Shown here piece after piece: positions 51,557 to 60,536 of a DNA stretch of 64,000 nt; within the stretch, counting starts at the first letter, position 1, and each line of letters opens with the position of its first letter. The notes beneath the pieces were generated by a model, which saw nothing but the letters and a program-made list of their open reading frames with translations, did not search any database and was not told the origin of the DNA. This DNA is from Maridesulfovibrio sp. (GTDB lineage Bacteria > Desulfobacterota > Desulfovibrionia > Desulfovibrionales > Desulfovibrionaceae), in NCBI RefSeq assembly GCF_963666665.1, contig NZ_OY762999.1, positions 4,134,001 to 4,198,000 of the forward strand, in the 5' to 3' direction. Both the position numbers and the translations under genes were made by a program.

Positions 51557-52843
51557 ATGGATTTTTTGCAAAATCTTCTTCCTTTGTTTAAAATTATATT
51601 TGTTTTTATGTGCATGCTGGCCGGAATCAGGTTCAGGCTTGGTGTCGGTCCGTCCATTCTGGCCGGGGGCGGGGTTCTGGCCCTGCTTACATCCATGAAG
51701 TTCGGTGAGGTCATAAGGGTCAGTGGCGAAGCTCTGGCGGACGATAAAACAATCTTTCTGGCTTTGATTGTAGCCCTGATCATGATTCTGTCCGGTTTGC
51801 TGGAGAAAACAGGGCAGGCGGGCCGGATTATGAATTCCCTGACCGGATACCTGAAGAGCCCCCGTTTGAGGCTTGTGTTTTTTCCGGCACTTATCGGTCT
51901 CCTGCCCATGCCCGGAGGAGCTATCTTTTCGGCACCCATGATTCAGGAAGCTGCCAATGGTCTTGATGTATCCGGCCGGGATAAGGTGGTCATCAACTAT
52001 TGGTTCCGTCATGTCTGGGAACTCACATGGCCTCTTTATCCGGGGATGATTCTGGCTGCTTCACTGTGCGGCATGGGTATTTTCGAATATATCGGCTACA
52101 CATTCCCCGGAGCCTTTGCCTGTATCGGGCTGGGGTGTTTCTTTTATCTGCGTCCCTCTGTCCTGCCCATGAAAAATAACGGCAATGAAGCGGATGTCTC
52201 TGCCAACGGACGGGATTCCAGGATTGTGCTTAAAGAAGGGTTGCCGCTTATCGTTGCTATTGGCGGTGCTTTCATTTTTGAGACGCTGCTGAATCTTGTT
52301 TTACCGGGCATTCCTTTTGAAATCGGAATTATTCTGGCTTTGCTGGCGGCTGTTTCCTGTTCATTGTTTGCCAATCCCGGGTCTATGCCCATTATCCGTG
52401 GTCTGCTGTTTGAGAAGCGGTTTCTGAACATGATCTTTATGATTGTCTGCGTGTTCGTGTTCAAGGATATTCTTGGAGCCTGCGGGGTTGTAGATGAATT
52501 GGCCCGTCTCGCCGGAGGGGAGGCCGCACTTATTGCCGCAGCTGTGTTTGTCCCGTTTCTGGTCGGCTTTATTGCCGGGATTACTTTGGCTTTTGTGGGG
52601 GCTGCTATGCCGTTGGTGGTCGGTCTGGTACATGCTTCCGGATTGCAGGACCAGTTGCCGGCTTGGGCGGTGTTGTGCATGTTTTCAGGTTTTTCCGGGA
52701 TTATGGCTTCTCCATTACACATTTGTTTCCTTTTGACCTGCGAATATTTCAAGGTGGACATGGTTGATGCATGGAAAAAGGTTGTCATTCCAAGTTTGAT
52801 GCTTATGTTGCTCGGAGTAGCGTACTTTTACGTTTTATTGTAG
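51557..52843 (+). CDS. DUF401 family integral membrane protein
   Basis: 428 residues with about 11 hydrophobic segments. Conserved DUF401 phrases are FMCMLAGIRFRLGVGPSILA, FPALIGLLPMPGGAIFSAPM, INYWFRHVWELTWPLYPG and FSGFSGIMASPLHICFLLT near the C-terminus. The family is a presumed transporter of unknown substrate, related to gluconate-type permeases. It stands alone. Confidence 0.88.
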   Translation: MDFLQNLLPLFKIIFVFMCMLAGIRFRLGVGPSILAGGGVLALLTSMKFGEVIRVSGEALADDKTIFLALIVALIMILSGLLEKTGQAGRIMNSLTGYLKSPRLRLVFFPALIGLLPMPGGAIFSAPMIQEAANGLDVSGRDKVVINYWFRHVWELTWPLYPGMILAASLCGMGIFEYIGYTFPGAFACIGLGCFFYLRPSVLPMKNNGNEADVSANGRDSRIVLKEGLPLIVAIGGAFIFETLLNLVLPGIPFEIGIILALLAAVSCSLFANPGSMPIIRGLLFEKRFLNMIFMIVCVFVFKDILGACGVVDELARLAGGEAALIAAAVFVPFLVGFIAGITLAFVGAAMPLVVGLVHASGLQDQLPAWAVLCMFSGFSGIMASPLHICFLLTCEYFKVDMVDAWKKVVIPSLMLMLLGVAYFYVLL

Positions 52844-52891
52844 ATGAAAAATCCCCTTAGCGGGTAAGATAAAAAATTGGAGGAACTAAAT

Positions 52892-53401
52892 ATGTCCAAT
52901 CCCTTGGTACTGATGGAAACACCTGAAGGTGAAGTCCTGATTGAACTTTTCGCGAAAGAAGCCCCTAAAACCGTAGAGAACTTCCTGCGTTATGTAGACG
53001 AAGGCTTTTACGAAGGAACTCTCTTTCACAGGGTTATCAATAACTTTATGATTCAGGGCGGCGGTTTCGACTTCTCCATGAAGCAGAAAGACACCCACGA
53101 GCCTGTAGAGAACGAAGCTGACAACGGCCTTAAAAACGAACTCGGCACTCTCGCCATGGCCCGCACCATGGATCCTCATTCCGCAACCGCACAGTTCTTC
53201 ATCAACGTGAAGGATAACGGTTTCCTCGACCACACTGCAAAGAACCCGCAGGGCTGGGGTTATTGCGTATTCGGTAAGGTAATTGACGGCATGGAAGCTG
53301 TTGAGAAAATCAAGAAAGTAAAGACCGGTTCCTACGGTCCCATGGATGATGTTCCGGTTGATCCCATCAGCATCATTTCTATGAAGCGTTTTGAAGATTA
53401 A
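52892..53401 (+). CDS. Cyclophilin-type peptidyl-prolyl isomerase
   Basis: 169 residues of the cyclophilin fold with the active-site block FHRVINNFMIQGG, then ATAQFFINVKDN and GWGYCVFGKVIDGME. There is no signal peptide, so it is cytoplasmic (PpiB-like). ATG 52892 has GGAGG nine bases upstream. A terminator follows at 53431. Confidence 0.95.
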   Translation: MSNPLVLMETPEGEVLIELFAKEAPKTVENFLRYVDEGFYEGTLFHRVINNFMIQGGGFDFSMKQKDTHEPVENEADNGLKNELGTLAMARTMDPHSATAQFFINVKDNGFLDHTAKNPQGWGYCVFGKVIDGMEAVEKIKKVKTGSYGPMDDVPVDPISIISMKRFED

Positions 53402-53430
53402 TTGCTCAAAATGTAGATGAATGATAGTAA

Positions 53431-53468
53431 AAACACCGGAAAGTAGCTGCTTTTCGGTGTTTTTTTTG
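53431..53468 (+). terminator. Terminator after the cyclophilin gene
   Basis: ACACCG(G)AAA pairs with TTTTCGGTGT, followed by eight T. Confidence 0.88.
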
Positions 53469-53586
53469 TATTTGATCAGTGTGTGGTGCTCATAGAATAA
53501 CAGTTTTAAATGTATTGTTTTTTTGCTATGTCTTAAATTAATGGTGGAATTTGTAATTGCAGAGTAAAAATGAGCAGGGGTAAGCA

Positions 53587-54693
53587 TTGGATAATTCAGA
53601 ATTAACTATCCTCGTTATTGATGATGAAGATTTTGTAAGGGAAACAATCAGTGACTACCTGAGTGATTCCGGTTTCAACATTATCGATGCCGGAGACGGT
53701 GAGCAAGGATTGGAAGTTTTCAGGCTTGAAAAACCTGATGCTGTTCTGGTTGACCTGAATATGCCTAAGGTTGACGGTTTTGAGGTTCTTGAAAAAGTTT
53801 CAGCGGAAAGTCCGGATACCCCGATTATAGTGGTTTCCGGGGCCGGGTTGATTCAGGATGCTATCAAAGCTGTACGATTGGGAGCTTGGGATTTTGTCAC
53901 TAAACCCATCGTGGACCTGAATATTCTGGAGCATGCTCTGGGGCAGGGTCTTGAACGGGCTACCCTGATCAAGGAAAACCGTCGTTACAAGGAACATCTT
54001 GAAGCTGAGGTGGAAAAAAGGACTGAAGATCTGCGCAATGAGATTAAGGTCCGCCGTGAGGCTCAGGATGCGTTGATGGCGATTCAGGACGAGGTCATTG
54101 AAACTCAGAAAGAAGTCATCCTGACCCTTGGCGAAGTCGTGGAGAACCGTTCCAATGAGACCGCCAACCATGTGCGCAGGGTTGCCGAGCTTTCTTATAT
54201 TCTTGCCCGCCGTTACGGTTTGAGCGAGGAAGAGGCTGATCTGCTGCGTCTTGCCTCACCAATGCACGATGTAGGCAAGATCGGCATTCCCGATACCGTG
54301 CTCAATAAACCCGGACGGCTTACTCCCGAAGAATTCGAACTGATTAAGACCCACACCACCATCGGCCATGAAATTTTAAAGCATTCCGAACGCCCCATCT
54401 TCAAAGCTGCAGCGATTGTGGCTTTTGAGCATCATGAGTGGTGGAACGGCGAAGGGTATCCCCGCAAGCTTGCCGGAGAGGATATTCATGTTTACGGAAG
54501 AATTACCGGTATTGTGGATGTTTTCGATGCCTTGGGCAGTGAACGTGTCTACAAGAAAGCCTGGCCCATCGAAAAGATCAAAGATTATTTTGAAGAGGGC
54601 AAGGGCAAACAATTTGATCCGCACCTGACTGATCTGTTCTTTGAGAATCTGGACGATATTTTGGAGCTCAGACGTTCTTTCCCTGACGGTTAG
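53587..54693 (+). CDS. Response regulator with HD-GYP output domain
   Basis: 368 residues starting at TTG 53587. The receiver domain (residues 7-122) has acidic pair VIDDED, phospho-acceptor Asp in VLVDLNMPKVDG, VVSGAG and FVTKPI. A coiled-coil linker (about 130-175) joins the HD-GYP domain (about 180-355): HDVGKIGIP, and HHEWWNGEGYP with the family Asp replaced by Asn. It likely degrades cyclic di-GMP. No sensor kinase is adjacent. AGGGG precedes the start. Confidence 0.93.
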   Translation: MDNSELTILVIDDEDFVRETISDYLSDSGFNIIDAGDGEQGLEVFRLEKPDAVLVDLNMPKVDGFEVLEKVSAESPDTPIIVVSGAGLIQDAIKAVRLGAWDFVTKPIVDLNILEHALGQGLERATLIKENRRYKEHLEAEVEKRTEDLRNEIKVRREAQDALMAIQDEVIETQKEVILTLGEVVENRSNETANHVRRVAELSYILARRYGLSEEEADLLRLASPMHDVGKIGIPDTVLNKPGRLTPEEFELIKTHTTIGHEILKHSERPIFKAAAIVAFEHHEWWNGEGYPRKLAGEDIHVYGRITGIVDVFDALGSERVYKKAWPIEKIKDYFEEGKGKQFDPHLTDLFFENLDDILELRRSFPDG

Positions 54694-54711
54694 TTCAGGC
54701 TGAATTCTACA

Positions 54712-55626
54712 TTAAAGCTTATCGACCAGCAAAGGTTCGGGGTGTTTCTTATTGCGTACCAGACGCAGGGCATCCTTACGGCATTTGTTGGTGCACACAC
54801 CACAGCCCATGCATTTTTTGGGGTCTATGCGCATACGCTTGTTTCGCAGGTGCATGGCTCCGAAGGGGCAGTATTCCATACATTGACCGCAGCCGATGCA
54901 CTTTTGCGGGTCCACCACGGAAATATAACCGGAAGGGGCCAGCATTGGGATTCCGTTGCGCATGGCTTCCATGGCTCCGCAGCAGCAGGAGCAGCAGTTG
55001 CAGATAGCGTAAAATCTGCCCAGCATAACATCCTTGAAAAAAACATGGTGCACATGTCCCCGTGCATTTTCCGCTTCCAGAATGCGTTCAGCTTCGTCCT
55101 CGGTGATTCTGCGTGATTTTTCCGGATGGTTTTTGGCTACAAAGGAAGCAAAAGGTTCACCAACAATCATACACACATCAAGCGGGTAACACGGGTTTTC
55201 CCGCGATGCCCGGCAGGGGCATTCAAAAAGCACTATATGATCAGGGTGCTGCAATATAATATCGCGGGCTTTTTCATACGGAAGAACCCGTTCAGGCAAG
55301 GTGGTGCGTACTTCTTTTTTTATTTTGATGAGCTTTACGGCTTCCGCAGTGGTGATAACTTTGCCGTGATAACTTTGCGCAAAATCGTCCTTTAGTTTTT
55401 GACGTTTTTCCTTATCGTTGGGAGATGCGACCAGACTGGTAAAAAAATCCGCGATAGGGGCCAGATTGTTCTCGCCCAATGCGGCTCCGATATATGCTTT
55501 GGGCCAGCGAATGTACATGTATCCGTGAAGAACATCCTTCATGGTCAGGTTCCGGTCTTCAAGTGCCTGCTTAAGGAACTCACCGGTTTCAGTGTCAGGT
55601 ATGAACTTGTTCAGGATTCGTTTCAT
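54712..55626 (-). CDS. [4Fe-4S] ferredoxin-domain protein with a dense cysteine cluster
   Basis: 304 residues. The N-terminal 130 residues are unrecognised. A cysteine region lies at 136-152 (ECPCRASRENPCYPLDVC), then CNCCSCCCG near 209-216, and two CxxCxxCxxxC clusters at 243-281 (CIGCGQCMEYC and CMGCGVCTNKC) bind two [4Fe-4S]. GGGAG precedes ATG 55626. The role is probably electron transfer; this type of protein with C-N-C-C clusters is common in Desulfovibrio but not characterised. Confidence 0.85.
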   Translation of the reverse strand: MKRILNKFIPDTETGEFLKQALEDRNLTMKDVLHGYMYIRWPKAYIGAALGENNLAPIADFFTSLVASPNDKEKRQKLKDDFAQSYHGKVITTAEAVKLIKIKKEVRTTLPERVLPYEKARDIILQHPDHIVLFECPCRASRENPCYPLDVCMIVGEPFASFVAKNHPEKSRRITEDEAERILEAENARGHVHHVFFKDVMLGRFYAICNCCSCCCGAMEAMRNGIPMLAPSGYISVVDPQKCIGCGQCMEYCPFGAMHLRNKRMRIDPKKCMGCGVCTNKCRKDALRLVRNKKHPEPLLVDKL

Positions 55627-55772
55627 GGTTCTCCCTCTTATAGACATAATTATCAGAGCCGCAAAAAATAGTACAGTTTTTCCAGAAGCAACTTCACAAT
55701 CCACTATGCTTATGTCTATGTTGATTCTGAATCTGATAACATATTCCTGAAGGAGTTGAACAGGAGTTGTGA

Positions 55773-57248
55773 ATGGAAATAACAGTGCACAGACACGGGG
55801 ATACAGTTGTTGTCGGCATGGGCGGAAGAATAGACGCTTTCGGGGCCGGTGAACTGGAGAGGACCCTTAAAAATATCCTTACTGATGAAGAACTGGCCTG
55901 CATGGCTTTCGACATGACCGATGTGCGTTATCTGAGCAGTGCCGGTATCCGTTCCATCGTACGGACAATGAAGATTTTGCATCGCCGTAACGGTGCTCTG
56001 GCTATTTGCGCCCTTTGCTCGTACTGCCGCAATGTGCTCGATACTGCCGGAATGCTCAGTTCCCTGAATATTTTTCCCTCCCGCAGCGAAGCAATGACTT
56101 TTCTGCAGTCAGTCCAGTGGGAGCGGCAGGCCCTTGATAATTGGGAGAGCATGGAAACAGCAGATTCTCCTATCGGGAAGTTTAGGTTTGTTCCCGGTGA
56201 GAATTCTCCTTCCGAACTGAAGGTTATCGGGTCAATCGCAGATATTTTTCATTCCCGCATTGATGAGTCGCGAATTTTCTCGCGTGGTTTCTCTCAGACT
56301 GAATATTCCATAGGTGTGGGCGGTCTTGGGGATACCCCGGATGATTATATGAAAGTGCTCGGCTCCATGATCACAATCGGCGGGACAATGGCATGGCTTC
56401 CGACAGACGGGCATGACCTTGCTGATTTTCTTATTCCCCGTAACGATACCGGATCTGTGATGATCCGAACCCCTTTTAACCTGACCCTTTCCGGCGGATT
56501 CAATGAATACATAATGTTTGAATCCACAGAGGAGGGCGGAACCACATTGGACCGCCTTTACCGAGGTCTGTTTCTGCTTGCCCGGCGCAGGCGCAGGGAT
56601 TTCAAGGGAGTGCTCGGGGTGGCTGCATGGATGCAGGTCAGTGAACTTATGGCCGGGACCATGATGCGTTCCCCGGTTCGTGAATTTGCCCCTGAGAACA
56701 AGAAAGCCATTACCGATCCGGTCAACAGTGATGAATGGTTCAAGCGCGATGTGCTGCCCCGGCACAGGAATGTCTCCTGCCTGACTTGCGGAGTGGGTAT
56801 TGATCTTTCCTGTGATCTTTCGGTTTATGACCAGTCCGGCCTTTACAATGCATTTTATATTGATCCGGCTACAGCAGGGGAGCGCGGTCATATACTTAAC
56901 AATCATGCTGCGGTATTTGAGCAGATGCATATGCCGGAAAAAATGGTCTGTCTCGATAAGGTTGTCCGCGATGTCTCTGCAAGGGCCGAGTTCAAGGATA
57001 TGCGCAAACTTCGTGATAACAGTCGTGTGACCCGGGCCTTTCTGGGGGTGAGTTATATTGGTAAACTGGCCCGCGATGATTCCGGTTGGCAGGGGACCGC
57101 TGAGATTCCGGTCAGCCGGTCTATTGCCGAGAAGCGTTACCGTGAGGAAGCCGAATTTCCTTTGGTGCCGCAAAAGCGTGAGGCGGAATTAAACAAATTT
57201 CAGCGTTTTCTGGAGGCCCAGCAGGCCAAGCTTGGTAATAAGGATTGA
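55773..57248 (+). CDS. STAS-domain protein with a large unrecognised C-terminal domain
   Basis: 491 residues. Residues 1-110 form a STAS domain (anti-sigma antagonist type) with the phosphorylatable Ser site YLSSAGIRSI. The following 370 residues are soluble and unrecognised; they include paired cysteines in VSCLTCGVGIDLSC and Asp-rich and Arg-rich stretches. It has no membrane segment. It could be a phosphatase-like or sensing module of a partner-switching path. It is followed by a periplasmic binding protein gene 107 bases on. Confidence 0.75.
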   Translation: MEITVHRHGDTVVVGMGGRIDAFGAGELERTLKNILTDEELACMAFDMTDVRYLSSAGIRSIVRTMKILHRRNGALAICALCSYCRNVLDTAGMLSSLNIFPSRSEAMTFLQSVQWERQALDNWESMETADSPIGKFRFVPGENSPSELKVIGSIADIFHSRIDESRIFSRGFSQTEYSIGVGGLGDTPDDYMKVLGSMITIGGTMAWLPTDGHDLADFLIPRNDTGSVMIRTPFNLTLSGGFNEYIMFESTEEGGTTLDRLYRGLFLLARRRRRDFKGVLGVAAWMQVSELMAGTMMRSPVREFAPENKKAITDPVNSDEWFKRDVLPRHRNVSCLTCGVGIDLSCDLSVYDQSGLYNAFYIDPATAGERGHILNNHAAVFEQMHMPEKMVCLDKVVRDVSARAEFKDMRKLRDNSRVTRAFLGVSYIGKLARDDSGWQGTAEIPVSRSIAEKRYREEAEFPLVPQKREAELNKFQRFLEAQQAKLGNKD

Positions 57249-57355
57249 TAATCTTGGCTCTTGAAGTAAAATTCAGGTTGCCTGTGCCTTCCGGTTGCGG
57301 GTAAACATCAGAAAAGATTAAATAGAAATATTGTTATGAATTTTAAGGAGGATAT

Positions 57356-58486
57356 ATGTGGTTTCGTTTGTTGGGCAGCCTGCTTGCCGTGATACTTTTG
57401 TGCACACCCGTTTTTGCCGGAGATAAAATCATCAAGGTCGGGGTGCTGTATAACCTTACCGGGGGAATGGCCGCCATTGACCGTCCCGGATTGCACGGCA
57501 TGGAGCTGGCCAAGGAAATCATCAATTCCGGGGGCGGAATTATGGGCCGCAAGCTGAGCCTTGTGGTCTCCGATTGCCGTTCAAATCTTGATTCCGCGGC
57601 AATGGCCTCAGAAGCCTTGGCCGGTCAGGATGATATGGTTGCTGTTATCGGATTGAATGACACTGATTACGTCATGGCTGCGGCCCCGGCCATAACTGCA
57701 AAAGATATCATTTTCATCACTGCCGGGGCGACCATGCAGAATCTGCCCTATATGTACGGGAAGAATTTCTTCATGACTGCTTTCGGGGATAATATGCAGT
57801 CCCGCGCTGTTGCTAAGTTTGCCAAACGCAGGCTGGAAACTTCGCGCTGCTTTGTGGGTACGGACATTTCCAATGAGTTCACCAAGACTCTTTCCAAATA
57901 TTTCAAGCGTCGTTATCGCAAGTACGGCGGGACCGTTGTTGATGAGGTCTGGTACAGTTCCGGTGATGGTAAATATCCCCTGCCCAAGGGAGATGAGAAG
58001 AATCCCGATTTGATATTCATTTCCTCCATTCCTCCGGATGCTCCAAAGTATGTTACCGAAATCCGTAAGGCCGGATTTAATCAGCCTATTGTTTCCGGTG
58101 ATGGATTTGATACGCCGGGACTGCTTGGTATTCCGCAGGAATATGCCCATTCAATCTATTTTGCCACCCATGTGGCTCTGGATAATCCTGATCCGCAGGT
58201 TCAGGAATTTGTGGATAGTTACGAGCGAATGTTCGGCGCTCGCCCTGAATCAGGATTTGCCGCTTTAGGGTACGATACGGTTATGCTTCTTGCTCAGGCC
58301 ATAGAAAAGGCTGGGGTAGCCAAGCCGGAAGAAGTGCGTGAGGCTTTGTCGAAAACAGCCGGGTTTAAAGGTGTTACCGGTGAATTCTACTATCCCGAAG
58401 GGATCAGGGTTCCCATGAAGAGTGTGGATATAGTGAAATATCAGAATGGAACTTTTTCCTTTGTGGAACAGGTTTCACCTAAATAA
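57356..58486 (+). CDS. Branched-chain-amino-acid-type periplasmic binding protein (LivJ-like, orphan)
   Basis: 376 residues; the signal peptide ends at PVFA. It has the LivJ-like fold: VGVLYNLTGGMAAIDRPG, VVSDCRSNLDSAAMA, LNDTDYVMAAAPAI and FAALGYDTVMLLAQA. AAGGAGG lies five bases before ATG 57356. No LivHMGF permease genes are near, so it may be a sensor module for the STAS protein upstream or work with a transporter elsewhere. Confidence 0.9.
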   Translation: MWFRLLGSLLAVILLCTPVFAGDKIIKVGVLYNLTGGMAAIDRPGLHGMELAKEIINSGGGIMGRKLSLVVSDCRSNLDSAAMASEALAGQDDMVAVIGLNDTDYVMAAAPAITAKDIIFITAGATMQNLPYMYGKNFFMTAFGDNMQSRAVAKFAKRRLETSRCFVGTDISNEFTKTLSKYFKRRYRKYGGTVVDEVWYSSGDGKYPLPKGDEKNPDLIFISSIPPDAPKYVTEIRKAGFNQPIVSGDGFDTPGLLGIPQEYAHSIYFATHVALDNPDPQVQEFVDSYERMFGARPESGFAALGYDTVMLLAQAIEKAGVAKPEEVREALSKTAGFKGVTGEFYYPEGIRVPMKSVDIVKYQNGTFSFVEQVSPK

Positions 58487-58509
58487 CGCCGCATTTTCTG
58501 CGCAGCAAT

Positions 58510-60027
58510 ATGGAGCAGTTTATGGAATTCAATATTGTTACCGAACCGGCTTCCGCATGGTCCGCGGACGCGGTTATTTTTTTTGCTTTTAAAGATTCAG
58601 AAGAGCATCTCAGCGGCTTCTCTTCGTGGATGGCATCTGATGCCGACTGGGTTGCCGTATCTCCTGCTTTGGGGGATTTTTCCGGTGAGCTTGGCAGTTC
58701 TACTGTCATCTACGGTTCCGGTTCCTCTGTGCAGAGGGTTCTGCTTGTCGGTCTTGGCGATGAAAAAGATTTCGGTGTTGATAAATTTCTGCAGGCCGTA
58801 AGCGGCGCTTTCCAGAGATGCCGGGAATTGAAATTTCGTACAGTTGGCGTTCCTCTTGTCGCATTTGAGGGAATCGTCCTCGAAGATAAACTGGAGCATT
58901 TTGTGGTTGCGGCTATTGAGGGTCTGTATTCCTTTGATGAATTCAAAAGCAAGAAGGATGAAAAGAAGGCGTTGCCGGAAGCAGTACGTTTTTTGAGTGA
59001 AGAAGAACCTCCTGCACATCTGGCCGAAATGCTCGCTAAAGGACAGGCTGTTGGGCTGGGCATGGGCTATGCCCGCGATCTGGTCAACCTGCCGCCCAAT
59101 GTGGCTACTCCGGTTTACCTTGCTGATGAGGCCAAAAAAATGGCCAAGAAGTACGGTTTTAAGTTCAAGGCCATGAAGCGCAAGGAAATCATCGACAAGG
59201 GTATGGGAGCGTATGCTTCCGTATTTCGTGGCTCCAATGACGAGCCTCGCATGATCATACTTGAATATTGCCCCAAAGACCGTGAAGGCGAGAAACCGCT
59301 GGTGCTGGTTGGTAAAGGTGTAACCTTTGATACCGGGGGTATTTCCCTCAAGCCCACCGGATTCATTGAAGATATGAAGTGCGACATGGCTGGAGCTGCG
59401 GCAATACTCGGATTTTTTCAGGCCATCGGCGAGATCAAGCCGGATCTGCCCATTGTTGGTATCCTGCCTTGCGCCGACAATATGCCTGATGCCAGCTCCA
59501 CCCGTCCGGGCGAGGTGGTAACTTCCTTTTCCGGTAAGACCATTGAAATTTTGAATACCGATGCCGAGGGCCGTCTGCTGCTTTGCGATGCCCTTGCATA
59601 TTCCGCTCAGTATGAGCCTGCGGCTATCATCGATATCGCAACCCTGACCGGGGGCTGCATTGTTGCTTTCGGCTGGAACGTGGCGGCGGTGATGGATAAT
59701 TCCCCCCTGATGCAGGACTTGGTCATGGAGTCCGGCAAGCGGGTAGGGGAACGTTTCTGGCCCATGCCGCTTTGGGATATCTACAAGGAAGAGCTCAAGA
59801 GTGAGGTCGCTGATCTTAAGAATGTCGGTTCCCGTGAGGGCATGACCATCCATGCCGGAATGTTTCTCAAGGAATTCGTTCCTGAAAACACCCCGTGGGC
59901 ACATCTCGATATTGCCGGTCCCGCATGGCGCAAGAAAAAGTCGCCTGCCGGAGCAGCCGGAGGCACCGGATTCGGCGTACGTACTTTAGTTGAGTTAGCA
60001 GAGCGCATTGATCTGGAAGACATGTAG
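58510..60027 (+). CDS. pepA: Leucyl aminopeptidase (M17)
   Basis: 505 residues of cytosol aminopeptidase PepA. The N-terminal domain (about 1-180) is followed by the catalytic domain with VGKGVTFDTGGISLKP and the signature NTDAEGRLLL near residue 350, and a zinc/Mn-binding KCDMAGAA. It hydrolyses N-terminal residues in the cytoplasm. ATG 58510 is followed by ATG 58522 in frame; either could be used. It follows the binding protein gene by 23 bases. Confidence 0.95.
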   Translation: MEQFMEFNIVTEPASAWSADAVIFFAFKDSEEHLSGFSSWMASDADWVAVSPALGDFSGELGSSTVIYGSGSSVQRVLLVGLGDEKDFGVDKFLQAVSGAFQRCRELKFRTVGVPLVAFEGIVLEDKLEHFVVAAIEGLYSFDEFKSKKDEKKALPEAVRFLSEEEPPAHLAEMLAKGQAVGLGMGYARDLVNLPPNVATPVYLADEAKKMAKKYGFKFKAMKRKEIIDKGMGAYASVFRGSNDEPRMIILEYCPKDREGEKPLVLVGKGVTFDTGGISLKPTGFIEDMKCDMAGAAAILGFFQAIGEIKPDLPIVGILPCADNMPDASSTRPGEVVTSFSGKTIEILNTDAEGRLLLCDALAYSAQYEPAAIIDIATLTGGCIVAFGWNVAAVMDNSPLMQDLVMESGKRVGERFWPMPLWDIYKEELKSEVADLKNVGSREGMTIHAGMFLKEFVPENTPWAHLDIAGPAWRKKKSPAGAAGGTGFGVRTLVELAERIDLEDM

Positions 60028-60049
60028 ATAATTTTAGCGCAGTATTTAC

Positions 60050-60087
60050 CCTTGCAGTCCACGCGTATTCATGCAAGGTCATTTTTT
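60050..60087 (+). terminator. Possible terminator after pepA
   Basis: CCTTGCA pairs with TGCAAGG across a 15-base loop, followed by TCATTTTTT. The stem is short, so this is tentative. Confidence 0.45.
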
Positions 60088-60163
60088 GCGGTGCATAAAA
60101 TCGCAACGGCAAGACCATATGGTTTATTAAAATTATTGTATTCAAGCTTATAGGAGCACTCAC

Positions 60164-60445
60164 ATGGCAAAAGCATCTGCCCGCCATCTTTTGGTTAGTG
60201 ATGAACAGACCTGTCTGGACCTGAAAAAACAAATTCAGGACGGTGCAGACTTTGGTGAACTGGCAAAAAAACACTCCAGCTGCCCCTCTGGACAGCGCGG
60301 CGGAGATCTCGGTGAGTTCCGCCCCGGCCAGATGGTTCCGGAATTTGACACTGTTGTGTTCAATGAAGCAGTTGGCGAAGTTCACGGTCCGGTAAAAACT
60401 CAGTTCGGTTACCACTTGCTGATCATCGATAGCCGCGAAGACTAA
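60164..60445 (+). CDS. ppiC: Parvulin-type peptidyl-prolyl isomerase
   Basis: 93 residues, a single rotamase domain: [49 protein letters not shown] and [11 protein letters not shown]. Length and composition match the small cytoplasmic PpiC. Its terminator has been split by an insertion sequence (arms 60468-60480 and 61793-61805). Confidence 0.95.
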   Translation: MAKASARHLLVSDEQTCLDLKKQIQDGADFGELAKKHSSCPSGQRGGDLGEFRPGQMVPEFDTVVFNEAVGEVHGPVKTQFGYHLLIIDSRED

Positions 60446-60467
60446 ACAACTCTTCACCGTGAGAATA

Positions 60468-60480
60468 AGAAAGCCCCGAC
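60468..60480 (+). terminator. Left arm of the ppiC/ansA terminator, split by the IS
   Basis: AGAAAGCCCCGAC here is the exact complement of GTCGGGGCTTTCT at 61793-61805. In the empty site the two arms would be joined by a TAA loop, giving a 13-bp hairpin serving ppiC and, from the other side, ansA. Confidence 0.85.
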
Positions 60481-60536
60481 TAATGGTATGCCCCCCGTCA
60501 AGTAGACAGGTTTAAAAGGCCCCATGAAGGGTGAAT

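Noticed and set aside
58597..59904. A 435-residue minus-strand open frame opposite pepA
   Set aside because: It lacks family motifs, and pepA carries the M17 signature in the sense frame.
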